A stretch of 64,000 nucleotides of DNA from Edaphobacter acidisoli (GTDB lineage: Bacteria; Acidobacteriota; Terriglobia; Terriglobales; Acidobacteriaceae), in contig NZ_BMJB01000001.1 of assembly GCF_014642855.1 (NCBI RefSeq), forward strand, positions 2,976,001-3,040,000, in the 5' to 3' direction. This document shows positions 25,563-35,148 of this stretch, piece by piece; the first letter of the stretch is position 1, and the number at the start of each line of letters is the position of its first letter. A program made the translations under genes and the position numbers. The notes below the pieces were generated by a model, which ran no database searches, was not told the DNA's origin, and saw nothing but the letters and a program-made list of their open reading frames with translations.

Positions 25563-26447
25563 TCAGGCGCGCATCGCCTCTTCCCGCGCACGTCGCAGCG
25601 TCTCCACCGCATCCCCGACAGGATAAAACTCCATCGCAATCCCGCCCTTGTAGTTCAACTCCGCCAGCCGCCGATAAATGTTGCCGTAATTCACCTCGCC
25701 AGTGCCAGGCTCGTGCCTTCCTGGAACATCGGCAATATGGATCAGCGCGACCTCATCAATATTCTTCTCCAGCTTCTCAATCAGGTTTCCGTGCTCACGC
25801 TGCTCATGGTAGAGGTCATAGAGCACCTTCACCTTCGGGCTTCCCACTGCCCGCACAATCTCAAACGCCTCCGTCACCCCGTCCAGATAGATCGTGGGAT
25901 CCTCCAGCGTATCGATCGGTTCAACCACGCACACAACGCCTGCTTTGTCGAGCAGTTCCGCAGCGCGCTTTAGCGTCTCAATCGAAGCCGTATGCTGCGC
26001 CCCCTCTGCCGCGCCTTCGACCCGCTTGCCCGAGAGCAAAATAATCTTCCCGCATCCCAGCCGCTTCACCGCAGGCATCATCGCTCTCAGCTCAGCGAGA
26101 AAAGCATCTCCTCCCGCGGGGTCGGCAAAGCCATGCTTCACGCCACTGGTCGCGTCCACGCTCAGCTTCAGCGCCTGCATGCGCGCAAGGATGCGCTTCC
26201 AATCATCCTCCGACCATTTGCTAAACTCACCCGTCAGTTCCACATGGCTGTAGCCGGCCGCCGCCACCCGCTCCAGGTTCTCTTCAAACGTGCCACGCGA
26301 TTTGAGCGTCCACATCATCACCGAGAACTGCGGCGCTACCAATCCAGTCTTGCGTGGAGCCTCTTGCGCCTCCACTAGCTTGACTGGCAAAACCATCGCG
26401 CCAGCCATCACCTTCCCAAACACTCTGCGAGTCAGCATGGTCAGCAT
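25563..26447 (-). CDS. Secreted sugar phosphate isomerase/epimerase-like TIM barrel protein
   Basis: The 294-residue protein belongs to the xylose isomerase-like AP endonuclease-2 barrel group: YSHVELTGEFS, VCVVEPIDTLEDP (metal Glu), VKVLYDLYHEQREHG, and a C-terminal GGIAMEFYP. This resembles hydroxypyruvate isomerase/sugar epimerases. The N-terminus TRRVFGKVMAGAMVLP looks like a Tat signal, so it may be periplasmic. The start is uncertain between ATG 26447 and ATG 26438. The reaction is not determinable from sequence alone. Confidence 0.8.
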   Translation of the reverse strand: MLTMLTRRVFGKVMAGAMVLPVKLVEAQEAPRKTGLVAPQFSVMMWTLKSRGTFEENLERVAAAGYSHVELTGEFSKWSEDDWKRILARMQALKLSVDATSGVKHGFADPAGGDAFLAELRAMMPAVKRLGCGKIILLSGKRVEGAAEGAQHTASIETLKRAAELLDKAGVVCVVEPIDTLEDPTIYLDGVTEAFEIVRAVGSPKVKVLYDLYHEQREHGNLIEKLEKNIDEVALIHIADVPGRHEPGTGEVNYGNIYRRLAELNYKGGIAMEFYPVGDAVETLRRAREEAMRA

Positions 26448-26594
26448 GGTAGCTCATGGCAAAGATGAAAAGAATACCGACTCAAACCGAAGCGCATTTA
26501 TCAGAGAACCGGCGAGCAGTCGATGCGGCGTTAGCCAAAATGTCAATACAGCTTCGCAATAGCGTCTTCGCCGCGTGGATATACTGGGCGCGAC

Positions 26595-29360
26595 ATGAAA
26601 ACGTCTTCAGCCTCGCTCTTCGCCTCCGCAGTAGTTGCCGCCGCTCTGCTCTTCGCCCCTGCCCTCAACGCACAAACACCCGAGCAGATTCCCGCGCCCA
26701 CGCCGCACGCAGAGCCCGAGGCCTCATTCTCTGCAACAGCCGACCCGCACGCCATCGTGCTCTTCGGCCACGCCCGCTTCACCGTCCTGACGCCGCAGTT
26801 GGTCCGCATGGAGTGGGCTGCCGACGACCACTTCGAAGATCATCCCTCCTTCGTCTTCCTCAACCGCCGCATGCCCGTGCCCGAGTTCAAAGTCTCGCGC
26901 AAGCACAAAGCACTGACCATCGAGACCAGCGCGCTCACGCTCAAATACTCACCACGCGGCGACGGCAAATTCGACCCCACCAACCTGACCATCACACTCA
27001 CAAAGTTCCATGAAGCAGACGCACAGCCTGTCATATGGCACCCAGGTCTCGCCGACACAGGCAATCTCGAAGGCACCACCCGCACACTCGACGGCGCACG
27101 CGGCGACAAGACGCGCGAGCCCATCGGCGAAGGCCTCGTCTCACGCAACGGCTGGGCGCTCGTCGATGACTCAACGCGTCCCCTCTTCGACTCCGACGAC
27201 TTCACCTTCAAAGGCGGCGAGCAGAGCACCTGGCCCTGGGTCATCGAGCGGCCCGCCGCCGGCAGCCTCGACTGGTACTTCTTCGGCTACGGCCACAACT
27301 ACCGCCAGGCGCTCCACGACTACGTCCGCGTCGCTGGACGCATCCCGCTGCCGCCGCGCTTTGCCTTCGGCGCATGGTGGTCGCGCTACTGGGCCTACTC
27401 CGATCAGGAGCTGGACGATCTCGTCCGCGGCTTCCGCGAAAACGACACGCCGCTCGACGTGCTCGTCATCGACATGGACTGGCACAACACACTCGGCATG
27501 CACTTCAATATCAAGGACGCCTCCGGCCACTCCCAGGGCTGGACCGGCTACACCTGGAACCACCTTCTCTTTCCCGACCCGAAAGCGTTCCTCGGCAACC
27601 TGCACGACGAAGGCCTGAAGGTCACGCTCAACATGCACCCAGCCTCCGGCGTGCAGCCGTGGGAAGACCAGTACACCGCGATGGCGAAGGCGATGGGACA
27701 GGACCCGGCGCAGAAGCAGTACGTCCCCTTCGACATCACCAACAAAAAGTACGCTCAGAACTACATGGACATCCTGCACCATCCACTCGAAAAAGAAGGC
27801 ATCGACTTCTGGTGGCTCGACTGGCAGCAGGAGCCGACGACCAAAGTCCCCGGCGTAAGCCCGACCTGGTGGCTCAACTACGTCCACTTCACCGACCAGC
27901 AGCGCGAGGGCAAGCGTCCGCTGCTCTTCCATCGCTGGGGCGGCCTCGGCAACCACCGCTACCAGATCGGCTTCTCGGGCGACACCGTCTCCGTGTGGGA
28001 CTCGCTCGCCTTCCAGCCCTGGTTCACCGCAACCGCGGCCAACGTCGGCTACGCCTACTGGAGCCACGACATCGGCGGCCACATGCCCGGAGCCGTCGCG
28101 CCCGAGCTCTACACACGCTGGGTGCAGTTCGGCGCCTTCAGCCCCATCCTGCGCACGCACACGACGAAGAACCCCGACTCCGAGCGCCGCATCTGGGCCT
28201 ACCCCGAGCCATACTCCAGCATCCTTCGCACCGCCTTCCAGCAACGCTATGCGCTCGAACCCTACGTCTACACCGAGGCGCGCCGCACCTACGACACCGG
28301 CGTAGCCTTCCTTCATCCGCTCTACTACGACTCGCCCGACGCGCCCGAAGCCTACACCGCAAAGAACGAGTACGCCTTCGGCAGCCAGATGATCGTCGCG
28401 CCCGTCGTCCATCCCATCGACGCCGCAACCGACCTCGCCACCGAGAGCATCTGGCTTCCCAAAGGCGAGTGGATCGAGTGGTCAACCGGCAAACACTTCA
28501 CCGGCCCCATCGCGCTCACCCGCTCGTTCTCCATCGCTCAGACGCCGGTCTACCTGCGCGCCGGAGCCATCGTCCCCATGCAGCCGCCGATGCAGTACAC
28601 CGGCCAGAAGCCCGTCGATCCATTGATCTTGAATGTCTGGCCGCTAGCCGACGGCCAAACCTCCACGTACCAGGTCTACGCCGACGCCAGCAAAGGTGAG
28701 AACTACAAGCGCGGCGTCTACTCGCTCACACCCGTCACCGCAACCCAGCACGGCGACACCCTCACCGTCGAGATCGCGCCCGAAGAGGGCAGCTATCCCG
28801 GCATGATTCAGTCCCGCGGCTACGAGCTGCGCCTCCCCGCCGACTGGCCGCCCGCATCCGTCACGTCGAACGGCGAACCACTCAAGTGGAGCTACGAGGG
28901 CAACACCCTCTCGACCGTCATCCACGTACCATCGCAGCCGGTCACCGAAGCCGTGCATATCGAAGTCCGCCGCGCCGCCGGTTCGCTTGCCGCGCGTGCC
29001 GAACTCGACGGCTTCGCCGGAGCAACCACGCGCCTGCGCTCCGCCTACGACACGCTCAACCAGGAGTGGCCCTTCACCTGGTCCCCCGACCCACTCATCG
29101 ACGCCTGGCAGACCGGCGACCGCCTCAGCTACCACCCCGAAACAGCCCGCACCGAACTAGACAACTTCGCCAAAAAATACGCCGCAGCCGAACAATCCAT
29201 CGAGCAACTCTACGACCCGATTGCAAACCTCTCCGACGATCAACTAGTCGACCAACTCATGAAGCATCGCGGAGACGACACCGCAAAGCAACGCGCCATA
29301 GCCTACAAAGCTGCCCTCCAACGCGCCCTCTCACAGTTGAAAGACGGCAAGCCGGAGTGA
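26595..29360 (+). CDS. Secreted GH31 glycoside hydrolase (alpha-glucosidase/alpha-xylosidase type)
   Basis: The 921-residue protein has a signal peptide ending near LNAQ (27). GH31 features are VLVIDMDWH at about 289-297, the nucleophile D409 in DFWWLDWQQ, and the likely acid/base D463 in GFSGDTVSVWDS, with HDIGGH at 491-496. Beta-sandwich domains flank the barrel, and a C-terminal 150-residue helical tail follows. It releases alpha-linked glucose or xylose from oligosaccharides outside the inner membrane. TATACT (26580-26585) is nine bases before the ATG and no ribosome site is seen. Confidence 0.93.
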   Translation: MKTSSASLFASAVVAAALLFAPALNAQTPEQIPAPTPHAEPEASFSATADPHAIVLFGHARFTVLTPQLVRMEWAADDHFEDHPSFVFLNRRMPVPEFKVSRKHKALTIETSALTLKYSPRGDGKFDPTNLTITLTKFHEADAQPVIWHPGLADTGNLEGTTRTLDGARGDKTREPIGEGLVSRNGWALVDDSTRPLFDSDDFTFKGGEQSTWPWVIERPAAGSLDWYFFGYGHNYRQALHDYVRVAGRIPLPPRFAFGAWWSRYWAYSDQELDDLVRGFRENDTPLDVLVIDMDWHNTLGMHFNIKDASGHSQGWTGYTWNHLLFPDPKAFLGNLHDEGLKVTLNMHPASGVQPWEDQYTAMAKAMGQDPAQKQYVPFDITNKKYAQNYMDILHHPLEKEGIDFWWLDWQQEPTTKVPGVSPTWWLNYVHFTDQQREGKRPLLFHRWGGLGNHRYQIGFSGDTVSVWDSLAFQPWFTATAANVGYAYWSHDIGGHMPGAVAPELYTRWVQFGAFSPILRTHTTKNPDSERRIWAYPEPYSSILRTAFQQRYALEPYVYTEARRTYDTGVAFLHPLYYDSPDAPEAYTAKNEYAFGSQMIVAPVVHPIDAATDLATESIWLPKGEWIEWSTGKHFTGPIALTRSFSIAQTPVYLRAGAIVPMQPPMQYTGQKPVDPLILNVWPLADGQTSTYQVYADASKGENYKRGVYSLTPVTATQHGDTLTVEIAPEEGSYPGMIQSRGYELRLPADWPPASVTSNGEPLKWSYEGNTLSTVIHVPSQPVTEAVHIEVRRAAGSLAARAELDGFAGATTRLRSAYDTLNQEWPFTWSPDPLIDAWQTGDRLSYHPETARTELDNFAKKYAAAEQSIEQLYDPIANLSDDQLVDQLMKHRGDDTAKQRAIAYKAALQRALSQLKDGKPE

Positions 29361-29636
29361 GCTTTGCGTGACCCAAAGAGGAGCAAAGGCCCGTCTTATA
29401 CCAGCCTGGACATCTCCCAGGTATGCGGACAGCAAAGTGGCTGAAAGAGGGCGCTGAAGAAGTCCGTTTTGCTTAAAGGCGCGGCCTCAGCCGTGCCGCA
29501 CACGCCGCGCACGCACGAGGCTCTTAGCCCAGAGGTACAATTTTCCACCCACGAAGCACCTTTTCAGCGGCCTCCCAAAGCCTGCTTGGTGGACTCACAA
29601 CAAGAACCGGAGCCTGCGTCTTGGTCAGGATCGCAA
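29361..29636. repeat. Dispersed palindromic repeat cluster, copy 1
   Basis: The 276-base gap holds a copy of the TGCTTAAAGGCGCGGC-type repeat (about 29455-29498): GGCGCGGC (29478-29485) pairs with GCCGTGCC (29490-29497) with one G-T wobble. Related text AAGGCCCGTCTTATACCAG at 29389 or so matches the copy at 37801-37823. No gene is evident. Confidence 0.6.
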
Positions 29637-30266
29637 TCACCGCGCCTTCAATCGCTCGGTTTTATATGCTCCTGCTCCCATCCATCTCTGGGTAATCCCC
29701 GCGACGCGCGCGCCCAATCGCTCAGCCGTTATTCGATCCCCCTGGCTCGGTGCAAGTTCAGGCCCCTGATCTCCGTTGCTTTGCCCCATGGCGCCGAGCC
29801 ATGTGCCCAGCCGGTTGACGTCGTTTGCGGTGCCCCCGCTCCAGTTGTTGCCCGGCGGATCGCCAACTCCCACCCAAATCATGCCCATCTGGGCCGCAAA
29901 GATAGAAAGTTGAATCAAGCTCGAAAGTTTGTCGCCGCTCTGCGATGCGGAGTTGGTGAATCCAGCCGCAATCTTGTCTTTCCATTGCTGTTGCAGCCAG
30001 GGATCAAACGCTTTCTCCAGAAACGCCTTGTAGATAGCCGAAACGCTCCCCATATAAGTAGGGCACCCAAATACGATGGCATCCGATTGCGCCAGTTGGG
30101 CCATGGTCTCTTCGTGATTCCACCTGCCATTGAGGACTTGCTCGCCACGGATTTCTACGAGTCGGACTTCCGTTCCTGCCACAGACGCGGCGCCTCGCGC
30201 AACCGCATCCGCTAGAGCGCGAGTATGTCCGCGACTCGATTGATACACGACGGAAACAATGGTCAT
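29637..30266 (-). CDS. Flavodoxin/NAD(P)H-dehydrogenase (quinone)-like protein (WrbA-like)
   Basis: The 209-residue protein has the flavodoxin fold: VVYQSSRGHTRALAD binds the FMN phosphate, IVFGCPTYMGSVSA follows, and LIQLSIFAAQMGMIWVG resembles WrbA-like proteins. It probably catalyses two-electron quinone or nitro reduction in the cytoplasm. GGGGAG directly before the ATG gives a strong start. It stands alone, flanked by repeats on both sides. Confidence 0.85.
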   Translation of the reverse strand: MTIVSVVYQSSRGHTRALADAVARGAASVAGTEVRLVEIRGEQVLNGRWNHEETMAQLAQSDAIVFGCPTYMGSVSAIYKAFLEKAFDPWLQQQWKDKIAAGFTNSASQSGDKLSSLIQLSIFAAQMGMIWVGVGDPPGNNWSGGTANDVNRLGTWLGAMGQSNGDQGPELAPSQGDRITAERLGARVAGITQRWMGAGAYKTERLKAR

Positions 30267-30312
30267 ATCTCCCCTTGCCTCTTACCAATCACCAGCATAA
30301 CAACGCTGCGGC

Positions 30313-30389
30313 GGGTGCCCATGCACGAAATGACACCCATACTCCAGGTGCCGGGTGCCCCATTCATGCAGCTTCATCGCATGATTGGG
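30313..30389. repeat. Dispersed GGTGCCCCAT-type repeat, copy B3
   Basis: GGGTGCCCCATTCATGCAGC (30353 onward), then TTCATCGCATGATTGGG, is closely related to copies at 41719-41760 and 46540-46584. A partial unit, GGGTGCCCATGCACGAAATG, starts at 30313. Function unknown; non-coding. Confidence 0.6.
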
Positions 30390-30470
30390 CATTCGCGCAA
30401 AGCGCGAACCGCTTTCTTCCAACTCCCGTTTCAAAATTTAGCGCTCAAATTATGAGCGAAGGGTACCCGG

Positions 30471-30836
30471 TCACAGCAACCGCTCCCGTACCTCAGTTCG
30501 CGCGAGATAAAGAAAGAACATCAGATCGAAGAGCCCGCGCACAAGGAAAAATCCTGCATGGGTCTTTTCAAAATAGAAAAAGTCGCCGACGCTCAACAGC
30601 AAACATCCCGCCGTCACCAGCGCCCAGCCCCACTTTTTGAGCCGCAGCAATCCGAAGATACCCACGGCCAGCAGCGAGCACATCGCCAGCACGCCATACT
30701 TTGCCGTGCCGTTGCCGAAGGAGCCGCGCAGCGCGGCATACGCATTCAGCATCGTCATGAAGATCATGAACATGCTGATGCCCGCAATGCCCGGCAGCAT
30801 CTGTCCACGTACGTTGGGTCTGGTCTCGTCGCTCAT
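30471..30836 (-). CDS. Small four-helix membrane protein of unknown function
   Basis: The 121-residue protein has four hydrophobic segments (about 15-33, 46-64, 67-84 and 92-110), separated by short basic loops. The first residues (MSDETRPNVRG) are cytoplasmic by the positive-inside rule. Its ATG overlaps the TGA of the cytochrome c gene (ATGA at 30833-30836), so the two are translationally coupled. I do not recognise a family. Confidence 0.7.
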   Translation of the reverse strand: MSDETRPNVRGQMLPGIAGISMFMIFMTMLNAYAALRGSFGNGTAKYGVLAMCSLLAVGIFGLLRLKKWGWALVTAGCLLLSVGDFFYFEKTHAGFFLVRGLFDLMFFLYLARTEVRERLL

Positions 30837-31186
30837 AGTGTGTGCAGATAGGCCAGCACGTCATTCACGTCCTGCTGGTCCATAGTGTTGCCCATCGCAG
30901 GCATCAGTCCGTGCCCGTGAAGGATCGTGTCGGTCACGCGATCGTCATTGGCCGGCGCGCCGCTCGGCAGATAAGGCTTCTTGAAGACGCCCAGCAGCGC
31001 AGGCCCATGCAGCTTCTGGTCCGTGCGGTCGGCATGGCAGCGCGCGCACTGCGACTCAAAGACAGCGTGCCCGCTCATCTGTTGCGCATTCAGCTGGTCC
31101 AGCGGAGTCGGCGGCGCAGTCCGGTTGCATCCCGCCGCCAGCATGGCAAACGCCGCAAGCGCGGCCACTCGAATCACAATTCGCAT
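30833..31186 (-). CDS. c-type cytochrome lipoprotein
   Basis: The 117-residue protein has a lipobox (LAAGC, lipid Cys at about residue 20), a heme attachment site CARCH and a likely axial Met in GLMPAMGNTM, with the QDVNDVLAYL helix at the end. It is an electron-carrier of the c6/c-type class anchored outside the inner membrane. GGAGGCAG four bases before ATG 31186 fixes the start. It is followed by a coupled four-helix membrane protein gene; partner oxidase or dehydrogenase is not in the window. Confidence 0.85.
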   Translation of the reverse strand: MRIVIRVAALAAFAMLAAGCNRTAPPTPLDQLNAQQMSGHAVFESQCARCHADRTDQKLHGPALLGVFKKPYLPSGAPANDDRVTDTILHGHGLMPAMGNTMDQQDVNDVLAYLHTL

Positions 31187-31214
31187 CTGCCTCCATTGTC
31201 GCATTAGCCGCCAA

Positions 31215-31955
31215 TCACCCATGCTTCACAGCCTGAACGATCAGCAGCACGCCCGTCCCCGCCAAACCCACATACACATACTTCAAAAAAACATCGCTCG
31301 TCAGGCGCCGATTCAGCATCCTGCCCAGAAAGATCGCCGGCAGCGCCGCAGGCAACGACACCAGGTAGTAGTGCGTCACCGCAGACGTCCACAATCCAGC
31401 AAGCCAGTACCCCGCCATGCCCACAATGCTCGCTGGCAAAAAATATCCCTGCAGCGTCGCGCGAAAGTGCCGCGCCGACCACCGCCGCATCGCCCCATAG
31501 ATCACCAGCGGAGGCCCATTCATGCCATACGCTCCGCCCATCACGCCCGCCAGAAAACCGCAGCCCAGCAGCCAGGGCTTGCTCTCCTGCTTCAACTCCG
31601 GCGGCTTGCTGCCCGCCAGCGAGTAAGCCGAGAACGCAAGAATCAGCACACCCAGCGCGATCTTCACCACCAGCTGATGCGTGCTCGCCAGCAGCATCAG
31701 GCCCAGCGGAATGCCCACCAGCGTAGGCGCCAGCAGCCATCCCGAGCTGCGCACATGCACATGCTTCCAGTCTTCCACCAGCACAACCGCGGCAATCGTA
31801 ATCGACACCAGCACAGCCAGCGGAGCCGCCACACCAATCGGAATGCACAGCGCCAGCAGCGGCACAGCTACCAGCGCCTCGCCAAATCCAAACGCCGAGC
31901 GGACCACCGTTGCCAAAAACACCACCGCCACCACCTCGATTGTGGTCGCAGCCAT
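31215..31955 (-). CDS. Sulfite exporter TauE/SafE family membrane protein
   Basis: The 246-residue protein has about eight hydrophobic segments and the family pattern: FGFGEALVAVPLLAL near the N-terminus and GFLAGVMGGAYGMNGPPLVIYG in the middle, the two half-repeats of TauE/SafE. It probably exports a small sulfonate or sulfite-like anion; the substrate is unknown. I chose ATG 31955, the third codon of a TTG-TTG-ATG string. It lies 28 nt upstream of the cytochrome gene on the same strand. Confidence 0.87.
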   Translation of the reverse strand: MAATTIEVVAVVFLATVVRSAFGFGEALVAVPLLALCIPIGVAAPLAVLVSITIAAVVLVEDWKHVHVRSSGWLLAPTLVGIPLGLMLLASTHQLVVKIALGVLILAFSAYSLAGSKPPELKQESKPWLLGCGFLAGVMGGAYGMNGPPLVIYGAMRRWSARHFRATLQGYFLPASIVGMAGYWLAGLWTSAVTHYYLVSLPAALPAIFLGRMLNRRLTSDVFLKYVYVGLAGTGVLLIVQAVKHG

Positions 31956-32013
31956 CAACAACTCTGCCCGCTCTTCATCCCTCCATTCTACGAAAGAGAA
32001 AAATCAGAGCCGC

Positions 32014-33606
32014 TCAATTCGTCTCAGCAATCGCAGCAACAATCTTATCCATCGCCTCACGATCCGCATGTGTGCGCGGCGTGTGGTTGCCCACCATAAT
32101 CGAGAAGATCACCGTCTTGCCACTCGCACACTCCAGATACCCACTCAACGCCCGCGCCTCACCCAGCGTGCCCGTCTTGGCAAAGAGATGGTCCTTCAGC
32201 GGAGCCTTCGGAAAACGCTCAGCCAACGTGCCATCCTCGCCACCAATCGGCAGCGAACGCTTCCAGTCAGCAAACCACGGCTGCTCCGCCGCATACTGCA
32301 ACAGCTTCGCCGCCGCACGCGGTGTCACCAGATCATGCCCGCTCAACCCCGAGCCATCGAAAAAAACAAAATCATCCGGATCAACCCCAACCTTGTCCGT
32401 CAAAAACACCCGCACCACCCGCACACCAGCAGCAGTCGATCCGTCTCCAAGCACCGCCACGCCAAGCTGGTGCAGAAACAACTCCGCATGCAGGTTCTGG
32501 CTCACCTTATTCGTCACGACTAGGTTCTCCTCAAGCGGAGGCGAAGTGTGCGAAGCCAGCACCTTCTCCACAGGATTCGCTGCCACAGGCGCACGCTCGC
32601 TCAAATCCACCACCGACTGCGCAGACTCCGCAAGAAAGCCCTGTGTGTCAGTCGAAAGCCGATGCTGCGCGCGAGCCTTGCCCGTCACCTCAACTCCGCG
32701 CGCCTCCAGCAACGACTTCAGCGCAACCGCGGCATACTCCGCCGGGTCTTCAATCGCAACCTCTTCCTCATCCGGCTGCGCATCCACCGCAATCGAGCCA
32801 TAGATGCGCAGCTCCCTGCTGCCCGGCATCCGCTCCATCTCAATCGAGCTCGGGCTCTTCGGCGAACCAGTCATCACCGAAAAATCCAGCCTGTAATACG
32901 GCACCGCCGGCGAGAGCGACACCGTCGCAGGCTTGCCCGCCGTGTCCGCCGGAGTCACCGTCACCTTGATCTGGTTATCGTTAATCGTCAGCGCCGACAC
33001 CGGCGCGCCATAACCCCACACCGCATCATCAATCGTCCAGTCTTCCGGATAAGGCTCCCACGGAAACAGCGTGTCGTCGCCCACCACATCACCGTTCACA
33101 ACCTTAAGCCCCGTCGCAGCAACCTGGTCAGCCATCTGCGCCAGATACCGCAGCGGATCAGGCGCAGGCGGCGCAGGATTCGGCCTGTCCGCAGGCTCAA
33201 CATACTGCAGCGCGCGCCCCGAAAGATTCGCATCGCCCGCGCCCACCAGCACCACATCGCCCGCCAGCTTCGCAGGGCCGTTGAAGACGCCCTTCGCCAC
33301 AATGCGCGTCTCCGTTGTAGCGTCCGGTCCCAGCAAGGCCAGCGCCGTAGCCGTCGTGAACATCTTGTTATTGCTCGCAGGCTGAAAGAGTTGCCCTTCG
33401 TTCATCGCATAGATGGGCTTGCCATCCATCTCCGTCACCACAATGCCCCAGTGCGCCCGCGAGACCGCCGGGTCATCCAGCAGCTCGGCAATCTGCGTCT
33501 TCAGCGGCTTCGGCCTGTGTCGTCTGTGATGGACTTTCGCATGGGCTGGCAGACAGATTGCTCCAAGCAAGACAATAAGAGCGCAGTGATTCAGCGATTT
33601 CTTCAC
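32014..33606 (-). CDS. dacB: D-alanyl-D-alanine carboxypeptidase/endopeptidase, PBP4 (S13) family
   Basis: The 530-residue protein has a signal peptide (KKSLNHCALIVLLGAICLPAHA). S13 serine peptidase motifs are SNNK in QPASNNKMFTTATALALLG (SxxK), the SxN-like DGSGLSGHD, and KTG in FAKTGTLGEARALSGYL near the C-terminus. It trims peptidoglycan stem peptides in the periplasm. The start is GTG 33606; a TAGACT is six bases upstream and GGGAGGA is 17 bases away, so initiation is unclear. Confidence 0.92.
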   Translation of the reverse strand: MKKSLNHCALIVLLGAICLPAHAKVHHRRHRPKPLKTQIAELLDDPAVSRAHWGIVVTEMDGKPIYAMNEGQLFQPASNNKMFTTATALALLGPDATTETRIVAKGVFNGPAKLAGDVVLVGAGDANLSGRALQYVEPADRPNPAPPAPDPLRYLAQMADQVAATGLKVVNGDVVGDDTLFPWEPYPEDWTIDDAVWGYGAPVSALTINDNQIKVTVTPADTAGKPATVSLSPAVPYYRLDFSVMTGSPKSPSSIEMERMPGSRELRIYGSIAVDAQPDEEEVAIEDPAEYAAVALKSLLEARGVEVTGKARAQHRLSTDTQGFLAESAQSVVDLSERAPVAANPVEKVLASHTSPPLEENLVVTNKVSQNLHAELFLHQLGVAVLGDGSTAAGVRVVRVFLTDKVGVDPDDFVFFDGSGLSGHDLVTPRAAAKLLQYAAEQPWFADWKRSLPIGGEDGTLAERFPKAPLKDHLFAKTGTLGEARALSGYLECASGKTVIFSIMVGNHTPRTHADREAMDKIVAAIAETN

Positions 33607-33707
33607 TCGCGAAGTCTAGCATTCCTCCCGCGCTCATCGAGCATATAGTTGCTGAACAGGAATGCTCACGGTGAAGCATCCATTTTGTGAACCTGGAGGA
33701 CCCAGAG

Positions 33708-34172
33708 TTGAAAGCGAAAGTAATACTGATCGCGCTTCTACTCGCGCTTTGCACGGGCGCTGTGTTTGCCCAGCAATCCGCCAATGAAGTAGCCGTCTGG
33801 AAGCTCGAACACTCCTACTGGGAGTATGTGAAGGCGGCCGATCTTGTTGGCTATCGAACGTTATGGGATGCGAAATTCGTGGGCTGGCCATACATCAGCC
33901 CTGCGCCGCAACGAAAGGACCACGTTACAGACTGGCTCAGACAGTACACCGGGAAGGGCGTTCGGCTTGCATCCTATTCACTTGAACCCCTGGGAAGCGT
34001 CGCTACTGGCAACATTGTTGTTACGTATTACCGGCTGACCGCCGTCTGGGGGGACCAAGGCGGGAATGGCAAACCCCAAACCAGTCGCATCACGCATACG
34101 TGGATCAGAACGCCCGCAGGATGGCAGATTCTGGGAGGTATGTCCGCGCACCAGCCGGAGGACCAAAGATAG
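33708..34172 (+). CDS. Secreted NTF2-like (DUF4440-like) protein, TTG start
   Basis: The 154-residue protein begins with a signal peptide (KAKVILIALLLALCTGAVFAQ). An NTF2-like domain follows: WKLEHSYWEYVKAADL, VGWPYISPAPQRKDHV, GNIVVTYYRLTAVWGD, and HTWIRTPAGWQILGGMSAH. GGAGG (33695-33699), eight bases before the TTG at 33708, makes TTG the start; the GTG at 33687 lies before that site. Function unknown, resembling the 19568 gene in fold only. Confidence 0.8.
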   Translation: MKAKVILIALLLALCTGAVFAQQSANEVAVWKLEHSYWEYVKAADLVGYRTLWDAKFVGWPYISPAPQRKDHVTDWLRQYTGKGVRLASYSLEPLGSVATGNIVVTYYRLTAVWGDQGGNGKPQTSRITHTWIRTPAGWQILGGMSAHQPEDQR

Positions 34173-34230
34173 CGTGCGCCGCCGCTCCGGCCCTGCCCAG
34201 TAGCCTGCAACTGCCTTACACTGTCTTCCC

Positions 34231-35139
34231 ATGCCCTTTGCCGCGCGTCCCGAATTCGACTGGCGTCTCCGCACCCGCAGCTTCCGGCTGGGACGCCGAA
34301 CGCTCGTCATGGGCATCCTCAACGTCACGCCCGACAGCTTCTCCGACGGCGGCCACTTCTACTCGCCCACCGACGCACCCGACCGCGCCATCACGCACGC
34401 GCTCAACATGCTCGACGAAGGCGCAGACATCCTCGACATCGGCGGCGAATCCACGCGCCCCGGAGCCATCCCGCTCACCCCTGAAGAAGAGCAGTCGCGC
34501 ATCCTGCCCGTCATCGAAGCACTCGCCTCCCAGCGGCCCCAGGCAATCCTCTCCGTCGACACCTTCCACGCCGCCACCGCTCGCCGCGCCATCGAAGCCG
34601 GAGCCGATATCGTCAACGATGTCAGCGGCCACCAGTGGGACCCGGCCATGGCCGAGACCTGCGCCGCCACCGGCTGCGGCGTCGTCCTGATGCACACACG
34701 CGGACGCCCTCAGGACTGGCGCAACCAGGCCCCGCTCGCCGAAGACGAAGTCGTGCCACTCGTCGTAGACGGCCTGAAGCAGTGTCTCAAGTCCGCGCTC
34801 CTCGCCGGCATCGAGCGCGACAAAATCGTGCTCGACCCCGGCTTCGGCTTCGGCAAGCGTCTCGGCGAAAACTACCCGCTGCTCGCGCGCCTCGATGAAC
34901 TCCGGTCGCTCAACTTGCCCATCCTCGCCGGCGTCTCGCGCAAGAGCTTCCTCGCCAGCGCAGTCGCGCAAAATATCGACGTAGCCCCCGAGAGCCTCAC
35001 ATCCGCGGACCGCCTCAACGCCACAACCGCCGCCAACACCGCAGCCATCCTCGCAGGAGCACACATCCTCCGCGTCCACGACGTGCGCCCCGCCCTCGAA
35101 GCCGCAGCCGTCGCCGACCGCATCCTCAGCGCAATCTAA
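34231..35139 (+). CDS. folP: Dihydropteroate synthase
   Basis: The 302-residue TIM barrel condenses hydroxymethyl-dihydropterin pyrophosphate with p-aminobenzoate. LVMGILNVTPDSFSDGG is the first signature, DILDIGGESTRPGA the second, and VNDVSG, LDPGFGFGKRLGENY and GVSRKSFL follow. No ribosome site is visible; TACACT (34217-34222) is eight bases before the ATG, so a leaderless mRNA is possible. It ends nine bases from the convergent glycosidase gene. The usual ftsH or glmM neighbours are absent. Confidence 0.95.
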   Translation: MPFAARPEFDWRLRTRSFRLGRRTLVMGILNVTPDSFSDGGHFYSPTDAPDRAITHALNMLDEGADILDIGGESTRPGAIPLTPEEEQSRILPVIEALASQRPQAILSVDTFHAATARRAIEAGADIVNDVSGHQWDPAMAETCAATGCGVVLMHTRGRPQDWRNQAPLAEDEVVPLVVDGLKQCLKSALLAGIERDKIVLDPGFGFGKRLGENYPLLARLDELRSLNLPILAGVSRKSFLASAVAQNIDVAPESLTSADRLNATTAANTAAILAGAHILRVHDVRPALEAAAVADRILSAI

Positions 35140-35148
35140 AGGCTCACC